A stretch of DNA of 16,768 bases from Lachnospiraceae bacterium (GTDB taxonomy: Bacteria > Bacillota > Clostridia > Lachnospirales > Lachnospiraceae). This document shows positions 12,907 to 16,768 of the stretch, one piece after another. A program made the position numbers and the translations under genes. The stretch spans positions 6,311 through 23,078 of the forward strand of contig VSNE01000004.1 in NCBI GenBank assembly GCA_009774155.1, read 5' to 3'. The notes beneath the pieces were generated by a model that did no database searches, had not been told where the DNA came from, and saw only the letters and a program-made list of their open reading frames with translations. Position 1 is the stretch's first letter. The number at the start of each line of letters is the position of its first letter.

Positions 12907-13692
12907 ATGCGAAGAAAAAGGAAAAGGATTATGAAAACCGGCAATGTACCGGTGAAAAGCCGAAGCCAGATAGACGGAATCCGGGAAAGCGGCAGGATCA
13001 ATACGGCAGTTCTGGATTATGTACAGCAGAATATCCGGGCAGGCGTCTCCACAGCGGAGATTGACCGGTGGGTTTATGATCTGACGACGGATATGGGAGC
13101 TGTTCCGGCTCCTTTAAATTATGAAGGCTTCCCCAAAAGTGTATGTACATCGTTAAATGATGTGGTCTGCCACGGGATTCCCGACGAGGATGAGGTTTTA
13201 AAGGAAGGGGATATTATCAATGTGGATGTATCCACTGTCTACAAGGGATATTATTCCGATGCATCCCGGATGTTCTGCATCGGCTCGGTCAGCGCGGATA
13301 AAAAGCATCTGGTACAGACGGCGAAAGAGGCAGTTCTGGTAGGACTTATGGAAGTGAAGCCATGGAAGCCCATCGGAGATATGGGCCATGCGATTCATAT
13401 TTATGCCCAGAGCCAGGGCTATTCGGTGGTTGAGGAAATCGGCGGACATGGAGTGGGGCTTGAGTTTCATGAAGAGCCGTGGGTCAGCTATACGGCGCCG
13501 AAGGGCAGCGGGGAAATTCTGGTTCCGGGCATGGTATTTACAATTGAGCCGATGATCAATATGGGAACTCCGGATTTTTATATTGATGAGGAAAATGGAT
13601 GGACGGTCCGTACTGCAGACGGCATGCCGTCCGCCCAATGGGAAGTGACAGTAGCAGTGCTGGAGCGTGGATATGAAATACTAACCCATTAG
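12907..13692 (+). CDS. map: Methionine aminopeptidase, type I
   Basis: A 261-residue type Ia methionine aminopeptidase that removes the initiator methionine from new proteins. All five metal ligands are present: D107 and D118 (NVDVSTVYKGYYSDAS), H181 (GGHGVG), E214 (FTIEPM) and E245 (QWEVTV). The substrate-site histidine H89 (VCHG) is also present. There is no N-terminal zinc-finger extension. The GAGGAG site (12891-12896) is 10 bases before the ATG at 12907. An in-frame ATG at 12931 with AAAAGG just ahead would remove the very basic first eight residues and is a fair alternative. The gene is not next to the ribosomal protein operon, where map often lies, which suggests it may be a second copy. 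Confidence 0.95.
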   Translation: MRRKRKRIMKTGNVPVKSRSQIDGIRESGRINTAVLDYVQQNIRAGVSTAEIDRWVYDLTTDMGAVPAPLNYEGFPKSVCTSLNDVVCHGIPDEDEVLKEGDIINVDVSTVYKGYYSDASRMFCIGSVSADKKHLVQTAKEAVLVGLMEVKPWKPIGDMGHAIHIYAQSQGYSVVEEIGGHGVGLEFHEEPWVSYTAPKGSGEILVPGMVFTIEPMINMGTPDFYIDEENGWTVRTADGMPSAQWEVTVAVLERGYEILTH

Positions 13693-13726
13693 GGGGGATT
13701 GATAAAAAGGAGAGGAGACTGTACAG

Positions 13727-14878
13727 ATGGAATATACGTATCCGCAATATTTTTATGATTTTCAGTGTGAGGCATCTGCCTGCAGCGATACCTGCTGTGC
13801 GGGCTGGGGAATTTCAATTGATTCGGTTTCTCTGAAAAAGTATAAAAAGTACCCGGGCTTTTTCGGCAACCGCCTTAAAAATTCTATCAACTGGGAAAAC
13901 CATTCCTTTGAGCAGTACAATGGGCGCTGCGTATTTCTGAACGAAGAAAATCTGTGCGATATTTACACAGAGGGCGGACCTGAGATGCTGTGCAAGGCAT
14001 GCACCAGATATCCAAGACATTATGAGGAATATGAAAATCTCCGGGAAATCTCCCTTTCCCTTTCCTGTCCGGCGGCAGCCAGGATGATTATGAGCAGCGA
14101 TGAGAGGATGACCTTTTTGAAAGAATCCAGGGAGACTCCGGAGGAGAAATATGAAAGATTTGACTCGGATCTGTTTACGAAGCTGCAGGAAATCCGGGGG
14201 TATCTCTACCGGGTAGTTCAGAACAGGGAGCTTTCCATAGAAGAGCGGATGGCCCTGATTGCGGCAGCAAGCCATGATCTGCAGAACCGGATTGGCAGAA
14301 GGAGGTTCTATCCGGTGGAGGATCTGTTAAAACGGTATGAAACCCCTGCTTTTCTGAAAACCGCGAGGAAGAAATTTGCAAAATATCAGGGGAGGAAAGC
14401 AGAACGGAGGACACAGCTTCAGAAGATGTGGAGGAGGCTCTACCGTTTGGAGGTTCTGCGTCCATCCTGGACAGAGCTTTTAAAGGAGTATGAACAAAAG
14501 CTTTACTGCGGTCTTTCCGGGGAGGAGTATAAGGAGGCCGTCTGTGCGTTTGCGGAATATTATAAAGAAAAAGAATACGAGTATGAACAGCTTCTGATGT
14601 ATTTTCTGTTTACTTATGTGTGCGGAGCGGTATATGACAGAGATTTATTCAGCAAGGTCAGGCTGGCAGTTGTGAATACGATGCTGATACGGGAGCTGGG
14701 CATAGCTGTCTGGCTTTCCAAAGGCCGTCAGCTCTCGTTTGAGGATCAGGTGGAGATTGCCCACCGCTATGCCCGCGAGGTGGAGCATTCGCAGCCCAAT
14801 ATAGAAGCAATGGAATATATGACGGCGGAAGAAGAGCTGTTTACTCTTGAGAAGCTTTTAAACGGCATTCTGGGGTAG
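13727..14878 (+). CDS. FliB-like cysteine-rich protein (flagellin lysine-N-methylase family)
   Basis: A 383-residue protein whose first 120 residues hold nine cysteines in the family pattern: C14, C19, C23 and C24 (with CCAGWG), C68, C77, C89, C92 (LCKACTRYPRHY) and C114 (SLSCPAAA). This is the YkgJ/FliB-type metal or Fe-S cluster-binding region. The remaining part is mostly helical and charged with no further motif that I recognise. Salmonella FliB (about 400 residues) methylates flagellin lysines, and many clostridial homologues are annotated this way. No flagellar gene is in the window and the reaction of this branch is uncertain, so the name is by family only. It starts 34 bases after map with a GAGGAG site 9 bases ahead, so it may be co-transcribed with map. 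Confidence 0.82.
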   Translation: MEYTYPQYFYDFQCEASACSDTCCAGWGISIDSVSLKKYKKYPGFFGNRLKNSINWENHSFEQYNGRCVFLNEENLCDIYTEGGPEMLCKACTRYPRHYEEYENLREISLSLSCPAAARMIMSSDERMTFLKESRETPEEKYERFDSDLFTKLQEIRGYLYRVVQNRELSIEERMALIAAASHDLQNRIGRRRFYPVEDLLKRYETPAFLKTARKKFAKYQGRKAERRTQLQKMWRRLYRLEVLRPSWTELLKEYEQKLYCGLSGEEYKEAVCAFAEYYKEKEYEYEQLLMYFLFTYVCGAVYDRDLFSKVRLAVVNTMLIRELGIAVWLSKGRQLSFEDQVEIAHRYAREVEHSQPNIEAMEYMTAEEELFTLEKLLNGILG

Positions 14879-14947
14879 CTGCTCTGCGTACAGATAAGAA
14901 GCGTTTTAGATCATATAGAATAGGAACAGTGACGGAGGAATGAAAGG

Positions 14948-15934
14948 ATGAGTATCAGAATCGGAATTTTAGGCTATGGTAATCTGGGGCGGGGTGTGGA
15001 ATGCGCCGTCCGCCAGAATCCGGATATGGAGCTTAAGGCTGTATTTACCAGAAGAGATCCTCAGAATGTGGAGATTCTCACGGATTCTGCCAGAGTATGC
15101 GGCATCAGCAGGGTAAAGGAGTGGAGGGATCGGATCGATGTTCTGATCCTGTGCGGGGGAAGTGCGACAGATCTTCCGCAGCAGACGCCGGAGTATGCAA
15201 AAATGTTTCATGTAGTAGACAGCTTTGACACTCATGCAAGGATACCGGAGCATTTTGCCAATGTGGATGCGTCTGCAAAGGAGGCCGGGAAGGTGGCTGT
15301 TATTTCCGCAGGCTGGGACCCGGGGATGTTCTCTTTGAACCGTATGTATGCCAGCGCTATTTTACCCGAGGGAAGGGACTACACCTTCTGGGGCAGAGGC
15401 GTAAGCCAGGGGCATTCGGATGCTATCCGCCGGGTTTTGGGAGTGAAGGATGGAAAGCAGTACACGATTCCGGTGGAGTCTGCCCTGGAGGCGGTGAGAA
15501 ACGGTGAGAATCCGGAACTGACGGCCCGGCAGAAGCACACAAGAGAGTGCTTTGTAGTTCTGGAGGACGGGGCTGATGCGGCAAAGGTAGAGGAGGAAAT
15601 CCGGACTATGCCGGACTATTTTTCGGATTATGATACAACGGTTCATTTTATCAGCCAGGAGGAGCTGAAAAGAGACCACAGCGAGATTCCGCACGGAGGG
15701 TTTGTGCTCCGCAGCGGCGTGACCGGATGGGAGAAGGAGCACAGCCATCTGATCGAATACAGCCTGAAGCTGGATTCCAATCCTGAATTCACTTCCAGTA
15801 TTATTGCAGCATATGCAAGGGCCGCATACCGTTTGGCCATGGAGGGGCAGAGCGGCTGTAAGACAGTGTTTGATATTGCTCCGGCATACTTAAGCCCAAA
15901 GAGCGGAGAAGAATTAAGAAAAACTATGCTGTAA
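14948..15934 (+). CDS. ddh: meso-Diaminopimelate D-dehydrogenase
   Basis: A 328-residue NADP-dependent dehydrogenase, normal for the family (about 320-330). The Rossmann loop is GILGYGNLGRG (6-16). The substrate-side motifs are VDSFDTHARIPEH, SAGWDPGMFSLNR and FWGRGVSQGHSDAIRR, characteristic of Ddh and not of aspartate-semialdehyde or saccharopine dehydrogenases. It reductively aminates tetrahydrodipicolinate to meso-diaminopimelate in one step, supplying peptidoglycan and lysine. The ATG at 14948 is 9 bases after GGAGG. The 69-base gap upstream is too short for a lysine riboswitch, and I see no clear promoter there. A hairpin follows the stop, so it may be the last gene of the map-fliB-like transcript or stand alone. 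Confidence 0.95.
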   Translation: MSIRIGILGYGNLGRGVECAVRQNPDMELKAVFTRRDPQNVEILTDSARVCGISRVKEWRDRIDVLILCGGSATDLPQQTPEYAKMFHVVDSFDTHARIPEHFANVDASAKEAGKVAVISAGWDPGMFSLNRMYASAILPEGRDYTFWGRGVSQGHSDAIRRVLGVKDGKQYTIPVESALEAVRNGENPELTARQKHTRECFVVLEDGADAAKVEEEIRTMPDYFSDYDTTVHFISQEELKRDHSEIPHGGFVLRSGVTGWEKEHSHLIEYSLKLDSNPEFTSSIIAAYARAAYRLAMEGQSGCKTVFDIAPAYLSPKSGEELRKTML

Positions 15935-15946
15935 CATATGTACGCG

Positions 15947-15973
15947 CCCTGTCGGAAAAGAAATCCGGCAGGG
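15947..15973 (+). terminator. Probable terminator after ddh
   Basis: CCCTGTCGGA (15947-15956) pairs with TCCGGCAGGG (15964-15973), with one G-U pair, around a 7-base loop. The T run behind it (TATTT) is short, so termination may be partial. It faces the convergent gene. Confidence 0.65.
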
Positions 15974-16011
15974 TATTTCCGGGAGTATGCGGATGCTTAA
16001 AAAAGAAAGGC

Positions 16012-16635
16012 TCAGCGCTTCAGAACAGCCAGAATGATGAACAGGATTCCGCTGGCCCAGGATAAATCCTTTGGAAAGCACCGGCTGATGCGGCGGCCGA
16101 TATATAACCCCAGGTAGGTAAAAAATTCTCCCATTAAAAAGGCGGCGAGGGCTGTAAGCAGAACCGGAATTTTTAAAAAAGCGGCCATTGTTCCGGCGAT
16201 CAGGCTGTCAATGGACATGGCCAGGGAGAAAAAGATGACTTCCCTCCAGGAAAGACAGTAATTCTGATCCGCATCCGCTTTCATAGGATCTGTATAAATG
16301 CTGATAATAAAACGGATCTGCGAGATGGAAAATCGGATGTTTTTATGCATGCTTTTGTGATTCCGGATATATTGCCGGAAGCTTGCGTTCAGGAGTTTAA
16401 AGCATCCCAGGATCAGAAGGCTGAAAAAGCAGATTTCTTTTGTAAAGGTCTCCGGAATCAGGCTGTCAATCAGGGCACCGAACAGAAGAGACAGACACAG
16501 GCAGAGACTGCATATCCCGTTGATGGCGGCAATCTGCAGCCGGGAGAGGGAAACTTGATTAAGCCCGTAGGCCGCGCTGGCCACAAAGGTGTCCAGGCAC
16601 AGGGCGGATACGAGGAGAAAAATGTTTAAAAGCAT
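16012..16635 (-). CDS. ytaF: YtaF/MntP-like integral membrane protein
   Basis: A 207-residue membrane protein with about six hydrophobic segments in two halves. Each half starts with the conserved Asp-Ser/Thr helix of the MntP/YtaF group: ALCLDTFVASAAYG (11-24) and AMSIDSLIAGTMAA near 138-151. A charged cytoplasmic loop at about 88-130 contains the ISIYTDPMKADADQN segment, which resembles YtaF sporulation membrane proteins more than manganese exporter MntP, whose helices are otherwise similar. Its transport role is not established. The gene is convergent with ddh. The ribosome site is weak (AAGG about 10 bases before the ATG). A T-rich run (TTTCTTTTTT on its strand) directly follows the stop, but I do not see a convincing stem. 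Confidence 0.82.
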   Translation of the reverse strand: MLLNIFLLVSALCLDTFVASAAYGLNQVSLSRLQIAAINGICSLCLCLSLLFGALIDSLIPETFTKEICFFSLLILGCFKLLNASFRQYIRNHKSMHKNIRFSISQIRFIISIYTDPMKADADQNYCLSWREVIFFSLAMSIDSLIAGTMAAFLKIPVLLTALAAFLMGEFFTYLGLYIGRRISRCFPKDLSWASGILFIILAVLKR

Positions 16636-16656
16636 GGTAGAAAGCCTTTTTTCGTT

Positions 16657-16662
16657 ATTATA
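16657..16662 (-). promoter_or_regulatory. Possible -10 box for the ytaF-like gene
   Basis: TATAAT is present on the minus strand 22 bases before the start codon, but the hexamer 17 bases further upstream does not resemble a -35 box. The region is A/T rich, so this may be chance. Confidence 0.3.
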
Positions 16663-16704
16663 TTCAAAGATTGATTTTTCGATATATTTTAAATGAAAGC
16701 CGCA

Positions 16705-16725
16705 TATAATCTGAGGAGACTTTTG
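16705..16725 (+). promoter_or_regulatory. Possible promoter and ribosome site of a gene leaving the window
   Basis: TATAAT (16705-16710) and GAGGAG (16713-16718) face right, and a frame from TTG 16723 or ATG 16735 stays open to the edge. The ribosome site is too close to the -10 box for both to serve the same start, and no -35 box is evident. Only about 15 codons could be seen, so no gene is called. Confidence 0.25.
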
Positions 16726-16768
16726 ATTGGCAGAATGACGGGATCGGACAGAATGACAACAGGATATG

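Noticed and set aside
14879..14947. Lysine riboswitch or promoter before ddh
   Set aside because: Only 69 bases are available; no L-box structure and no paired -35/-10 boxes were found. TATAGAAT at 14914-14921 has no partner -35.
16009..16030. Terminator for the ytaF-like gene on the minus strand
   Set aside because: Only a 4-bp GGCT/AGCC stem with a 14-base loop precedes the T-rich run; not convincing.
1..16768. CRISPR repeats, insertion sequences, tRNA or rRNA genes
   Set aside because: No repeated spacer-repeat pattern, transposase, terminal inverted repeats or cloverleaf or rRNA-like stretches were seen; nearly all the sequence is explained by protein genes.

Overview
The window looks like chromosomal DNA of a low-to-moderate GC, Gram-positive anaerobe of the Clostridia, most likely a gut Lachnospiraceae. 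Signs of this are strong GGAGG-type ribosome binding sites on almost every gene, sigma-A-type promoters, a rubredoxin plus flavodiiron oxygen-detoxification pair, a YtaF-like sporulation membrane protein, meso-diaminopimelate dehydrogenase and an RpiR-controlled sialic acid operon. The taxonomic call is inference from gene content. There is no phage, insertion sequence, CRISPR array, tRNA or rRNA.

Layout. Bases 1-1355 (minus) hold asnA (ammonia-dependent asparagine synthetase) followed by the first 86 codons of a GreA/GreB-family elongation factor cut by the window edge, with a good promoter facing away from the next operon. Bases 1402-3766 (plus) are a tightly overlapping trio: a nitrilase-family amidohydrolase, a small RelQ-type (p)ppGpp synthetase and a Cof-type HAD phosphatase. 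Bases 3791-5364 carry rubredoxin, behind a perfect-consensus promoter and closed by a strong terminator, and then an A-type flavodiiron protein with its own terminator. The two proteins should work together, with rubredoxin passing electrons to the flavodiiron protein to reduce O2 (or NO) to water.

Bases 5385-10449 are a complete-looking sialic acid uptake and catabolism operon: nanA (lyase), a sodium:solute symporter, YhcH/NanQ (anomerase family), a ROK kinase (NanK) and an RpiR-family regulator. The symporter imports sialic acid, NanQ would speed anomer conversion, NanA cleaves it to ManNAc and pyruvate, and NanK phosphorylates ManNAc. NanE, NagA, NagB and a sialidase are not in the window. 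The 5' region has two promoter candidates with three consecutive dyads between them, plus a leader hairpin. Two more hairpins sit between nanQ/nanK and nanK/nanR.

Bases 10448-15973 (plus) are housekeeping genes: hflX, a beta-phosphoglucomutase-like HAD phosphatase, a GNAT acetyltransferase, methionine aminopeptidase, a FliB-like cysteine-rich protein with no flagellar neighbours, and meso-diaminopimelate dehydrogenase. Bases 16012-16635 (minus) encode a YtaF/MntP-like membrane protein. The last about 130 bases are a divergent intergenic region leading to a gene beyond the edge.

I found no wholly new system. The most interesting items are the dyad array and leader of the nan operon, its gene set (no nanE, a kinase without the ROK zinc motif, a symporter instead of an ABC or TRAP transporter), and the orphan FliB-like protein.
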